A stretch of DNA of 20,257 nucleotides from contig JAHFEP010000028.1 in assembly GCA_023248415.1 (NCBI GenBank), positions 1 to 20,257 on the forward strand. The letters run 5' to 3'. Within the stretch, counting starts at the first letter, position 1; the number at the start of each line of letters is the position of its first letter. Source of the DNA: Nitrospirota bacterium. Lineage in GTDB: Bacteria > Nitrospirota > CAKKRA01 > 9FT-COMBO-42-15. The notes under the pieces are model-generated. The model was not told the origin of the DNA and ran no database searches. It worked only from the letters and a program-made list of their open reading frames with translations. Below, in pieces: positions 6,665-13,383 of the stretch. A program made the translations under genes and the position numbers.

Positions 6665-7150
6665 TTACCCTCCGCAGCCGCCGACAGTAACTTTTACCTC
6701 TTTCATGTTTTGATAGAGATTTCCTTTGCTGGTCTCCACCACTGCGCGGACATTGGAGGTCTTTCTCATCTTAATCCTCGTTGCAATCTCTGCCTTTGCA
6801 TTGACAGATGTCAGACCTATCTTTGCAACGAAAGGATTTAAATTGCCCTCTGAGAAGACATAGATATTTTTCACATAATTGTCTGCTGCCATCGGAAGGT
6901 CAGATGTGATGGTTACAGGGACAACAGCCCCGTTCTCAGCGATTATTGGCACATCCAAATCAACATGCCCTGTCTCTATCTTTTTATCGCCAAATAATTT
7001 CTTCAGGGCATCCTTAATGTCTATTTGCTCCTCTGCTGCCATGACCGGTTTTAGAAGACCCGGAATGGCGCCTGACATCAGGACTGCTGAACATACAGCG
7101 CCTGTGGCCTTTATAAAGCCTCTTCTTGAAAGTTTAATATTTTCCCTCAT
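6665..7150 (-). CDS. soxY: SoxY, thiol sulfur-carrier subunit
   Basis: SoxY holds the sulfur substrate on the cysteine of a flexible C-terminal arm while SoxXA and SoxB act on it. The 161-residue protein starts with a Tat signal (SRRGFIKATGAVCSAVLMSG, twin Arg 9-10) and ends exactly with VTVGGCGG, the family's GGCGG swinging arm with the carrier Cys159. The core AENGAVVPVTITSDLPMA is typical. The ATG is 16 nt after the soxX stop with an AGGAGGAG Shine-Dalgarno. A second cysteine, Cys20, lies inside the signal region. The nearby SoxW-like thioredoxin is the likely reductant of SoxY. Identification is firm. Confidence 0.97.
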   Translation of the reverse strand: MRENIKLSRRGFIKATGAVCSAVLMSGAIPGLLKPVMAAEEQIDIKDALKKLFGDKKIETGHVDLDVPIIAENGAVVPVTITSDLPMAADNYVKNIYVFSEGNLNPFVAKIGLTSVNAKAEIATRIKMRKTSNVRAVVETSKGNLYQNMKEVKVTVGGCGG

Positions 7151-7166
7151 TTCTTATACTCCTCCT

Positions 7167-7589
7167 TTATTTTTTCTTTAAGCTGTAAAGATACTCTACT
7201 ATGTCATCAATCCTTTTGTCAACCAGCTTCTTCTGCTCCTCTGGAGATAGACTCTTTTCTTCCTTTGAAAGCAAAAGTTTGCCCTTCCCATAAGACGGCA
7301 TCATTGTGTCAGGGAAGAATTTATTTGCGTCAGTTATAATCTGCCTTAATTTCTCCCTGTCCTTTTCCGCATATAAATTATTCATCAGGTCCACCAGATC
7401 CGGGGCAATGGTGCTCGGCATTACAATGCCTGGAAAGTGGTGACATGCCACACAATTGGCAACAGGCCTGCCGTGAACAAGCTTTTCCCCCTCTGCAGCA
7501 TTGCCTGCCTGACTAACCGCTGGAACAGCAATAAAGGCAAAAAGAAGCAAAGCCATTATTGCCATTTTAAAGACTCTCTTTTTCTCCAT
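7167..7589 (-). CDS. soxX: SoxX, monohaem cytochrome c
   Basis: SoxX is the electron-accepting subunit of the SoxXA cytochrome. The 140-residue protein has a signal peptide (MEKKRVFKMAIMALLLFAFI..., cut near SQA), one haem motif CVACH (46-50) followed by HFPG as in the family, and a likely axial Met in TMMPSYGKG (96-97). It ends in an acidic/basic helix VDDIVEYLYSLKKK-like tail. It is the first sox gene; GGAGG lies 11 nt before the ATG, a rather long spacing. Upstream is a 558-nt gene-free region with two candidate promoters and several hairpins, so expression may be controlled in the leader. Confidence 0.94.
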   Translation of the reverse strand: MEKKRVFKMAIMALLLFAFIAVPAVSQAGNAAEGEKLVHGRPVANCVACHHFPGIVMPSTIAPDLVDLMNNLYAEKDREKLRQIITDANKFFPDTMMPSYGKGKLLLSKEEKSLSPEEQKKLVDKRIDDIVEYLYSLKKK

Positions 7590-7620
7590 AATAATACATG
7601 CCTCCTTTTCTTTGGTATTT

Positions 7621-7634
7621 GGGGCTAAAGCCCC
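7621..7634. repeat. GGGGCTAAAGCCCC palindrome
   Basis: A short perfect palindrome (arms GGGGCT and AGCCCC) lies 31 nt before the soxX ATG, upstream of its Shine-Dalgarno. The motif resembles a dispersed repeat of many bacterial genomes, but it may also fold as a leader hairpin next to the ribosome site. Confidence 0.5.
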
Positions 7635-7720
7635 TTCTAAATTATCAGACGATAAAAATGCATTACCCTTCTTCTGCAGCTACTGCGCCCTCTTTTTGAC
7701 AGCGCCAGCTTCGCAGAATT

Positions 7721-7765
7721 TTACTCCACCCATAAAGGCAAAAAAGACCCCTCACCTCCTTTCAT
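7721..7765 (-). CDS. Possible 14-codon leader peptide upstream of soxX
   Basis: ATG at 7765 opens MKGGEGSFLPLWVE and stops at 7721. It starts 9 nt after the -10 box of the 7775-7802 promoter, the same geometry seen at queD. Its stop overlaps a second ATG ORF (7680-7733, MGGVKFCEAGAVKKRAQ). A third frame, GTG at 7755 to 7663, gives 30 codons. A full anti-SD match AAGGAGGTGA lies inside the first ORF. None is recognised; translation is speculative. Confidence 0.25.
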   Translation of the reverse strand: MKGGEGSFLPLWVE

Positions 7766-7774
7766 AATTTTATT

Positions 7775-7802
7775 ATTGTAAATCACATGAGATAATTGTC
7801 AT
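7775..7802 (-). promoter_or_regulatory. Candidate sigma70 promoter for soxXYZAB
   Basis: On the minus strand ATGACA (7802-7797) and TACAAT (7780-7775) are 16 nt apart, each one mismatch from consensus. Between them is CATGTGATTT, half of a CRP/FNR-like site at best. Transcription would start near 7768, about 180 nt before soxX. Confidence 0.5.
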
Positions 7803-7854
7803 TGCTGAAGCAGCATCCGGAAACAATTACAATGCTGAAATTGCTTCCCTCGCT

Positions 7855-7881
7855 TTACCCTGCCTGCCGGCAGGAATGACA
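7855..7881. repeat. REP-like palindrome (CCTGCCGGCAGG)
   Basis: CCTGCCGGCAGG (7863-7874) is a perfect 12-nt palindrome followed by AATGACA. The GGAATGAC edge is shared with the elements at 12848-12922 and 13384-13501, so this looks like a partial member of the same dispersed family. Confidence 0.55.
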
Positions 7882-7997
7882 ATCTGATAAATATATGCTT
7901 TTTTATTTTAACGGACTAGAAATAAAAATTATTTTTTATTTTTTGGGGAAATATAGCGCTTCAGGGGTTAACAAATTCCATTGGGTTTGCAGTTACT

Positions 7998-8086
7998 AAA
8001 AAAAATCTAAGAGACCTTGTTATAGTCTTTTCAAAACAATTTTATTTCCCTGACCCCTTTGAGAACTAAAATCTTCCCTCAATAGT
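7998..8086 (-). ncRNA. Candidate small RNA or 5' leader with U8 end
   Basis: Starting at the predicted +1 (about 8086) the RNA can form UUGAG-GG-AA...UUCUCAA (7 pairs with a GG bulge). Further on is a weak AGAC/GTCT stem, and then a run of eight U (8005-7998). The promoter upstream is strong. The terminator stem is poor, so it may be only the start of a long sox leader. No known RNA family was recognised. Confidence 0.25.
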
Positions 8087-8091
8087 GCAAT

Positions 8092-8121
8092 ATAATAAGA
8101 CCATTTACTTGCTGTTGTCAA
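8092..8121 (-). promoter_or_regulatory. Strong sigma70-like promoter downstream of lpdA
   Basis: A perfect TTGACA (8121-8116) and TATTAT (8097-8092) are 18 nt apart on the minus strand. The promoter lies just past the lpdA stop and faces soxX, about 500 nt away. It could drive a small RNA or a long sox leader. Confidence 0.55.
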
Positions 8122-8147
8122 GCATTTTTGGATTTTTTAGTTTTTTT

Positions 8148-9545
8148 TTAAGCCTTTGGCATATGGATTGCCATCTTGTGCAAATCTTCGGATGCCTCCA
8201 TTATAGCCTCTGATAAAGTTGGATGGGCATGGATTGTTGCTGCAATATCCTTTGCCTTTGCGCCGAGCTTTATTGCAACAGCGCCCTCATGAACTAAATC
8301 TGCTGCATGGGCGCCAATTATATGAAGCCCCAATATCTTATCGGTCTTTGCATCTGCAATAATCTTTGCAATGCCTGCAATCTCGCCCATTGCATGCGCC
8401 TTGCCAAGGCCCCTGAACTGGAATCTGCCTATTTTAATATTCAAACCCATCTCTTTTGCCTGCTTTTCCCTCAACCCAACACTGCCTATCTCTGGCATGG
8501 TAAAGATGCCTGCAGGCACAATGTTATAGTCAATCTCCCTGCTGTGTCCCATTATATTCTCTGAAGCAACTATGCCCTCTGTAGATGCTACATGGGCAAG
8601 CATAATGCCGCCGACAACATCTCCAATGGCATATATAGCCTTTACATTAGTCTCCATCCTGCTATTTACCTCTATCTCGCCCTTTTTCCCCTTTTTTATG
8701 CCAAGCTCCTCAAGACCTATATTTTCTGTATTTAATGCCCTTCCAATGGAGACCAGAACCCTTTCAGTCTTTATCTCTTTTCCATCGGTGAGTATTGCTG
8801 TTATATTACCTTCGCTGTTTTTTACAATCTTTTCTATCTTTGTGTTTAATAAAAGCCTTATTTTTCTCTTTTTCAGCTCCCTTTCTAATATCTCTGATAT
8901 CTCTTCATCCTCTGTTGCAACTGCATGGGAGAGCATCTCAACTATTGTAACCTCTGAACCCAGCTCTTTAAAAATAAATGCGAACTCGCATCCAATAACA
9001 CCTGCCCCTACTATTAGAATGCTTTTTGGAATATCCGTTATGTTCAATGCCTCATCGCTGGTTATTATATTTTTGCCGTCAAAAGGAAAGACCGCCATCT
9101 TATTAGGCCGTGAACCAGTTGCAATTATAATATTATCCCCTTCTGCTGTTTTGTTTGAACCATCCTTTAATGCAACATCAACCTTGTTTGCATCCTTGAT
9201 TTTTCCTCTGCCTTCCAAAAGCTCTATGCCCCAGCTTTTAAAAAGTGAGCGGATGCCCTTTACCTGAATGCCAACTATCTTATTTTTTCTCTCTATAATC
9301 TTTGAGAGATTGTAATTTATCTCTCCTTTAATCTCAATACCGTATTCCTCTGCCCTGTTAATCTTATCTATTGCCTCTGCAGAGGCAATCAATGCCTTTG
9401 TAGGGATGCAGCCCCTGTTTAAGCATGTGCCGCCAACCTCTGTATCCTCAATTATCGTAACCTTTGCGCCAAGCTGTGCAGCCTTGATTGCAGCAACATA
9501 ACCGCCGGGCCCTGCGCCAAGAATAACCAGTCTCTTTTCAGCCAT
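8148..9545 (-). CDS. lpdA: Dihydrolipoyl dehydrogenase
   Basis: The enzyme reoxidises dihydrolipoyl groups with NAD+, using FAD and a redox disulfide. The 465-residue protein shows the FAD GxGxxG (VILGAGPGGYVAA, 7-19), the active-site GGTCLNRGCIPTK (Cys41, Cys46), the NAD-binding ILIVGAGVIGCEFA, the second FAD motif YAIGDV, and the interface catalytic HAHPTLSE near 439-446. All key residues are present and length is normal. It begins 5 nt after the gcvH-like gene, so the two form a pair. Either glycine cleavage (H and L proteins) or a sulfur-linked lipoyl-carrier pathway would fit; no other members of either are in the window. A stop followed by an A-rich stretch ends the gene. Confidence 0.95.
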   Translation of the reverse strand: MAEKRLVILGAGPGGYVAAIKAAQLGAKVTIIEDTEVGGTCLNRGCIPTKALIASAEAIDKINRAEEYGIEIKGEINYNLSKIIERKNKIVGIQVKGIRSLFKSWGIELLEGRGKIKDANKVDVALKDGSNKTAEGDNIIIATGSRPNKMAVFPFDGKNIITSDEALNITDIPKSILIVGAGVIGCEFAFIFKELGSEVTIVEMLSHAVATEDEEISEILERELKKRKIRLLLNTKIEKIVKNSEGNITAILTDGKEIKTERVLVSIGRALNTENIGLEELGIKKGKKGEIEVNSRMETNVKAIYAIGDVVGGIMLAHVASTEGIVASENIMGHSREIDYNIVPAGIFTMPEIGSVGLREKQAKEMGLNIKIGRFQFRGLGKAHAMGEIAGIAKIIADAKTDKILGLHIIGAHAADLVHEGAVAIKLGAKAKDIAATIHAHPTLSEAIMEASEDLHKMAIHMPKA

Positions 9546-9550
9546 CCCTG

Positions 9551-9937
9551 TTATTTTGCCTCCTCTTCTACATACTTGTCATAGTCTTTTGGATCAAGGA
9601 GCTCTTCTATCTCTTTTGTATTAGACATCTCAATCACTGCAATCCAGCCCTTTTCATAAGGGTCTTCATTGATTATCTCAGGGCTCTCTGCCAATTCCTC
9701 ATTCACCTCAATTATCTTTCCACTTACAGGCGCTATTATAGCTGATGTTGCCTTTGTTGATTCTATCTCTGCTATCTCTGCATCCTTATCAACCTCTGTA
9801 TCTACATCAGGAAGCTCTAAATAAACAATATCGCCAAGGGACTCCTGCGCATAATGCGTGATGCCTATTGTTGCCTTTCTGCCGTTAATTTTTGCCCATG
9901 TATGCTCTTTATGATACTTTAAATCTTCTGGACTCAT
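9551..9937 (-). CDS. gcvH: GcvH-like lipoyl carrier protein
   Basis: A 128-residue lipoyl-domain protein of the glycine-cleavage H type. It begins LKYHKEHTWAKINGRKATIG, has the Y-A-Q-E-S-L-G-D-I-V-Y-L-E-L-P block, and the lipoylation site EIESTKATSAIIAPVSG with Lys62. The C-terminal GWIAVIEM and LL-D-x-x-x-Y are also standard. A strong GGAGGTGG Shine-Dalgarno precedes the ATG, and lpdA follows after 5 nt. GcvH-like proteins called LbpA serve the sulfur-oxidising heterodisulfide-reductase-like pathway; since sox genes lie downstream, LbpA is an alternative, but no hdr genes are seen here. H-protein function is the default. Confidence 0.88.
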   Translation of the reverse strand: MSPEDLKYHKEHTWAKINGRKATIGITHYAQESLGDIVYLELPDVDTEVDKDAEIAEIESTKATSAIIAPVSGKIIEVNEELAESPEIINEDPYEKGWIAVIEMSNTKEIEELLDPKDYDKYVEEEAK

Positions 9938-10064
9938 AATTCCACCTCCGTTATAAATAAGTTCGTCATTCCCGCTATCCTTCGCTGCTCCGCAGCTATG
10001 GAATAGCTAAGAATAGCATGTCTCCACGATAAAAGCATTCGGGAACAAGTAGCCCTGTGTGGCT

Positions 10065-10098
10065 GCCCTTTATGAGGGCGAACACATAGGTTCGCCCC
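10065..10098. repeat. GGGCGAAC...GTTCGCCC dispersed palindrome
   Basis: GGGCGAAC (10076-10083) pairs with GTTCGCCC (10090-10097) around ACATAG. An overlapping alternative stem GCCCT (10065-10069)/AGGGC (10075-10079) precedes it. It lies between the lipoprotein gene and gcvH. Elements of this type (flanked by CCTACA) are widespread dispersed repeats. Further upstream a GTCATTCCCGC half-element occurs at 9965. Confidence 0.55.
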
Positions 10099-10133
10099 TA
10101 CAATTTGAATTGCTGTGATACTAAATTACAGCT

Positions 10134-11381
10134 TCACATTTTGTCAAGAAAAATCTTGGGATTAACAGCATTGCCGTTCTGGACATAGGCAAGGCTTACA
10201 TCGCCTGCCTTTTTGATTGCCTCAAAGACCTTTCTCAATTCATCTGAAGGGACTGTCTCCTTAGTATCCCAGTCTACTGACTGCACCTTCATCAATAATT
10301 TATCCTTATTGCCAATTGCAGCAAGACCTGTTCGTGTAATATCTGAAATCATATTTAAGGCACCATCAAGATTTAGCTTCTTTTCCTTCATCATCTGTCT
10401 GTGATATGCCATTACAGCAAAATAGTCTATATCAACATTCTTTAAAGATGATATGTCCTGGCTAAACCATGCAAGCCCGTTTTTTGGATTGATTACTGTT
10501 TCATAATAAAGGTTCAGGACAATCTTTATGTTCGGCGATGCCTTTTTTGCCTCTCTGATAAGGTTATCCAAAAAGAGTGTAATATGCTGATTCCTCCACT
10601 CCACCCATTTCCAAAAAAGGGGTGTATAGTTTCTTACATATTGCTTCCCGTCTTTTTCATAAATATCCTTGTAAAGATTTTCCGGCCTTAATGCAAAGCC
10701 AAAGGCATTAGAATAACCGAGCATGGCAGCATCGCCAAAGCCCTCTGTATGCCTGTATACCAAATCATCCTGAATAAGGATTCCATCAGCACCTGATACA
10801 GCAATCTCTCTGTAGATAGATATTAAATAGTCTTGAAAATCCTGATTGAATAAATCAAGACCCTTTGAGTATGTATAATCCTCTGTTTTCAGGTCATAGG
10901 TTTTGTCCCGCCACTTTGGCGCATCAGACCACTTCCAGTCCATCCTCCTTGTGGTCATCCATGCATAGACCAAAAGCCCGTGCCTGTGGCCGATGTCTAT
11001 TATTTTGGGCAGCACATCATAAATTACAGGCGCAATTTTGCTTTTAAAATATACGCCTGATTGTTGTTTGCTTTGAGCGGCAAAGCCGTGATACCTGTCC
11101 CCTTTATTGTGAAAGACCCTTACAATCACAATATTCACGCCTGATGCCTTCATCGTTGCCATCTCTTTCTCAAGCTCTTCATAGGTGCTGCTTTTAAACA
11201 GGAGCACCTGCGCGGCAAAGACCTTCTTATCAGGTTTGGTTAAATCCCCCTCCCCCCTTTGGGGAGAGGGATGGGGTGAGGGGGACTGCACAGTATCAAT
11301 GGTCTGATGCGTCGATACGTTGCAACTCAGTAGGAGAAAAATAATAAAGGTAACAAGAACCTGCAATTTGTGCATTATCAT
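10134..11381 (-). CDS. PgaB C-terminal-like (GHL13-type) glycosidase-like lipoprotein
   Basis: A 415-residue predicted lipoprotein. The reading frame is open to 11471, but the ATG at 11381 is preferred. It overlaps the upstream stop as ATGA, and the signal MIMHKLQVLVTFIIFLLLSC with a lipobox-like LLSC follows directly. The body is a TIM-barrel-like domain resembling the C-terminal half of PgaB, which cleaves partly deacetylated poly-GlcNAc. Visible blocks are V-N-I-V-I-V-R-V-F, GLLVYAWMTTRRMDW, the signature GADGILIQDDLVY with two Asp, and AWFSQDISSLKNVDIDYFAV. The N-terminal deacetylase domain of PgaB is absent. Residues after the lipobox include a segment, SPSPHPSPQRGEGD, encoded by a palindromic repeat. 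It is translationally coupled to an FAD oxidoreductase. A surface-polysaccharide role is inferred. Confidence 0.72.
   Translation of the reverse strand: MIMHKLQVLVTFIIFLLLSCNVSTHQTIDTVQSPSPHPSPQRGEGDLTKPDKKVFAAQVLLFKSSTYEELEKEMATMKASGVNIVIVRVFHNKGDRYHGFAAQSKQQSGVYFKSKIAPVIYDVLPKIIDIGHRHGLLVYAWMTTRRMDWKWSDAPKWRDKTYDLKTEDYTYSKGLDLFNQDFQDYLISIYREIAVSGADGILIQDDLVYRHTEGFGDAAMLGYSNAFGFALRPENLYKDIYEKDGKQYVRNYTPLFWKWVEWRNQHITLFLDNLIREAKKASPNIKIVLNLYYETVINPKNGLAWFSQDISSLKNVDIDYFAVMAYHRQMMKEKKLNLDGALNMISDITRTGLAAIGNKDKLLMKVQSVDWDTKETVPSDELRKVFEAIKKAGDVSLAYVQNGNAVNPKIFLDKM
11242..11286. repeat. REP-like palindrome inside a coding sequence
   Basis: A C-rich arm (CCCCCTCCCCCC), TTT and a G-rich arm (GGGGAGAGGGATGGGGTGAG) form a strong hairpin. 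In the minus-strand gene it is translated in frame as Q-S-P-S-P-H-P-S-P-Q-R-G-E-G-D, in the linker just after the lipobox. The sequence type is a familiar dispersed intergenic repeat. Confidence 0.7.
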
Positions 11382-12787
11382 CTGCTCATCTTCTCTGCAA
11401 ACCTCACAGCAGAAAAAAGTTCCCTTCCAGTCCCTGCTGAAGGAGGCATAACATCTGATATAAGATAACAATGTTTTAAAAACGATTTAAAGCAGTTTGG
11501 ATAAAGACTGTATGGCTTAAATGGTTCGCATAGTTCAAATAGCTCAGCAAATTTTTCCTGTCTGACATGCTCCTCTAAATTATCGCCAATAAAAGAGAGC
11601 CTTTCATCTGAAAATGGCATCAGCCATCTTATCTGCCTTATTGCATCTTCTTTTAATGCCGCAAGTCTTTCTGAATCAGATAAGATGTCCAACCCAATAA
11701 ACATGCTAATCTTTAAACCTCTCTTGCCTTCAGGCTGTCTGCTGTTGTCAGGAACAATAGAAGCAAATATAAAATTTTCCTCAAGCGGGTATCTTGACAA
11801 ATCCATGGACATAGCAAGATTATCCTTCATTGCAGCAGGAATCACATCCTCATCCGCAGCCATATAAATAGTATACAAAACCCTCTGCTTCCCTTTATCC
11901 TTTTGCAAATATACATGCGGTATATTTAAAATAAGATAATCAGCCTCTAATTCGCTGCCGTCATCAAGCCGAATACCGTAAAACTGATTATTTACCTGTA
12001 TTATCTCCTTAATCCTTGTATTGTATCTGATGCTGCCTTTTTGAATAAGATTATCTGACATTGCCTTTGATATAGCATTAAATCCGTCCCTTATTGTTAC
12101 TGCATCCATCCTTAAAAAGGTAAGTATCTCAACGAGTGAAAGGAGACTAATCTCATTTGTGGTCTTTTGCGAAAAGAGGAGTGTCTGCATATCAATAAAC
12201 CTTTTGAATGAAGCATCAAGGCCGTAGCCGTATAAAAATTTGGATGCCTTTTCATAACCATATTTAGCAGAGGAAAAGACTGACCTCATCTTTTCTTTAG
12301 ATAATCTTAAAATCCTTTCAAAGCCCTTGTCATCTTTGTCTGATGGAAGAAACAAAGGCCTTGCGAACTCTGCAATCTCATCTACCTTGTTATAGAATGT
12401 CCTTATGGCATCTATCTTGTCTGGAAAGACACGGTTTAATTCATAAAGAAGCTCCTGCCTGTCTGAATAAAGATTTATCCTCTGTTCTGGCAGGACTATT
12501 TGAAGTGTCGGAGCTTCAATTTGAGATTTGAGATTTGAAATTTGAGATTCAGGGTTATTGATGCCTGCCTTTGAGAACGTTATTGGAAAAAGCCCTTTAT
12601 CAAGACCCAAAAACAGCAATGGTCCATGAGGAAACTGATAGCCCCCTATTTGGGAAACAGAGGCTGAGCCGCCAGCAGACTCCCTTTCATCTATTACTAA
12701 AACCTTTTTGCCATTTTTTGAAAGAAGGTTAGATGCTGCAAGCCCTCCAGCGCCTGCTCCTGCTATAATGTAATCAAAACTATTCAG
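11378..12787 (-). CDS. FAD/NAD(P)-binding oxidoreductase (phytoene-desaturase/amine-oxidase-like), non-ATG start
   Basis: About 469 residues. The first in-frame TTG at 12619 would miss the cofactor site. Reading upstream, the same frame stays open and encodes F-D-Y-I-I-A-G-A-G-A-G-G-L-A-A-S-N-L-L, a classic dinucleotide-binding GxGxxG, then KKVLVIDERESAGGSAS. The frame is closed by TAG at 12788-12790, so the start must be CTG (12787), with GAGGGG 6 nt before it, or a later ATT. No in-frame ATG exists before the motif. The C-terminus MPPSAGTGRELFSAVRFAEK is the family's second FAD contact. A repeat-derived segment (SQISNLKSQI) is inserted around residue 80. Substrate is unknown; carotenoid-like or amine substrates are typical of the superfamily. 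Its stop overlaps the next gene's ATG. Confidence 0.8.
   Translation of the reverse strand: MNSFDYIIAGAGAGGLAASNLLSKNGKKVLVIDERESAGGSASVSQIGGYQFPHGPLLFLGLDKGLFPITFSKAGINNPESQISNLKSQIEAPTLQIVLPEQRINLYSDRQELLYELNRVFPDKIDAIRTFYNKVDEIAEFARPLFLPSDKDDKGFERILRLSKEKMRSVFSSAKYGYEKASKFLYGYGLDASFKRFIDMQTLLFSQKTTNEISLLSLVEILTFLRMDAVTIRDGFNAISKAMSDNLIQKGSIRYNTRIKEIIQVNNQFYGIRLDDGSELEADYLILNIPHVYLQKDKGKQRVLYTIYMAADEDVIPAAMKDNLAMSMDLSRYPLEENFIFASIVPDNSRQPEGKRGLKISMFIGLDILSDSERLAALKEDAIRQIRWLMPFSDERLSFIGDNLEEHVRQEKFAELFELCEPFKPYSLYPNCFKSFLKHCYLISDVMPPSAGTGRELFSAVRFAEKMSR
12518..12550. repeat. Tandem TCAAATC-type repeat within the oxidoreductase gene
   Basis: On the minus strand the units TCTCAAATT, TCAAATC, TCAAATC and TCAAATT follow one another and are read in frame as S-Q-I-S-N-L-K-S-Q-I. 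The motif is a common dispersed tandem repeat in uncultivated bacterial genomes, and here it adds about 10-13 residues between N-terminal and middle parts of the enzyme. Confidence 0.65.
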
Positions 12788-12847
12788 CTAACACCCCTCA
12801 TAATCTCAGACTTAGTATTTAGTTGCGTAAATTAGCGTCTTATATTT

Positions 12848-12922
12848 GTCATTCCTGCGTGTATCTGGCAGGAATTCAGTCTTGCACATTGTGGATTCCC
12901 GCTTAAGACCTGCGGGAATGAC
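12848..12922. repeat. Composite REP-like element (GTCATTCC...GGAATGAC)
   Basis: The element starts GTCATTCCTGC and ends GCGGGAATGAC. It contains two hairpins, one near each end (CCTGC...GCAGG and CCCGC...GCGGG), arranged head to head. It fills the gap between ndk and the oxidoreductase gene and matches the ends of the element at 13384-13501. Confidence 0.7.
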
Positions 12923-12932
12923 GGAGCTATAA

Positions 12933-13349
12933 CTAATTAACCATCTCCATATTGCTAAAGAAGAATGGGATTTCAAACTCAGCAGATTCAACAGAATCAG
13001 AGCCATGAACAGCATTTTGCTCAATATTATCTGCAAAATCCGCCCTGATAGTCCCCTTATCCGCCTTCTTTGGGTCAGTTGCGCCCATTAAATCCCTGTT
13101 CTTTTTTATAGCATTATCTCCTTCAAGAACCATTACAACAACAGGGCCAGAGGACATGAATCCTGCAAGGCTCTTATAAAAAGGCCTCTCTCTGTGGACA
13201 TAATAAAATCTCTCAGCATCCTCCTGAGACATCTTAATCATCTTCATTGCCTTAACCCTCAGGCCATTACTTTCAAACCTCTTGACAATCTCACCGATTA
13301 CATTTTTCTTTACAGCATCTGGTTTAATAATTGATAATGTCTGTTCCAC
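12933..13349 (-). CDS. ndk: Nucleoside diphosphate kinase
   Basis: The enzyme balances nucleoside triphosphate pools by a phosphohistidine mechanism. The 138-residue protein has the family start TLSIIKPDAVKKNVIGEI, the RPFY loop (55-58), the GATDPKKADKGTIRADF region and the catalytic NAVHGSDS with His115. The start codon is GTG, with an AAAGGAGG Shine-Dalgarno 11 nt upstream. It is flanked on both sides by composite repeats, so it is probably its own transcription unit. Housekeeping gene, identification firm. Confidence 0.96.
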   Translation of the reverse strand: MEQTLSIIKPDAVKKNVIGEIVKRFESNGLRVKAMKMIKMSQEDAERFYYVHRERPFYKSLAGFMSSGPVVVMVLEGDNAIKKNRDLMGATDPKKADKGTIRADFADNIEQNAVHGSDSVESAEFEIPFFFSNMEMVN

Positions 13350-13383
13350 TTTTCTTAAATCCTCCTTTTATTGTTTCTTTTAT

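Larger units (their letters stand above)
7590..8147 (-). other. 558-nt gene-free region upstream of soxX
   Basis: This gap holds, in order of minus-strand transcription: a strong sigma70-like promoter (8092-8121), a structured stretch ending in U8 (7998-8086), a very AT-rich patch (7910-7945), a palindrome (7855-7881), a second sigma70-like promoter (7775-7802), a perfect Shine-Dalgarno with overlapping tiny ORFs (7663-7765), and a GC hairpin (7621-7634). No protein-coding gene of normal size or tRNA is seen. It separates lpdA from the sox operon and is the natural site for control of sox expression. Confidence 0.7.

Noticed and set aside
8040..8070. CTCAAAGGGGTCAGG motif as a RAYT-associated element
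   Set aside because: It resembles motifs seen near REP transposases, but no transposase or second copy is present in the window.
7590..8147. tRNA or known riboswitch in the sox leader
   Set aside because: No cloverleaf, T-loop pattern or recognised aptamer core could be found by eye.
8572..9267. Plus-strand 231-codon ORF
   Set aside because: Ser/Ile/Phe-rich shadow of lpdA on the opposite strand.
11382..11471. N-terminal extension of the PgaB-like lipoprotein
   Set aside because: It overlaps the oxidoreductase coding end and would bury the signal peptide and lipobox 30 residues inside.
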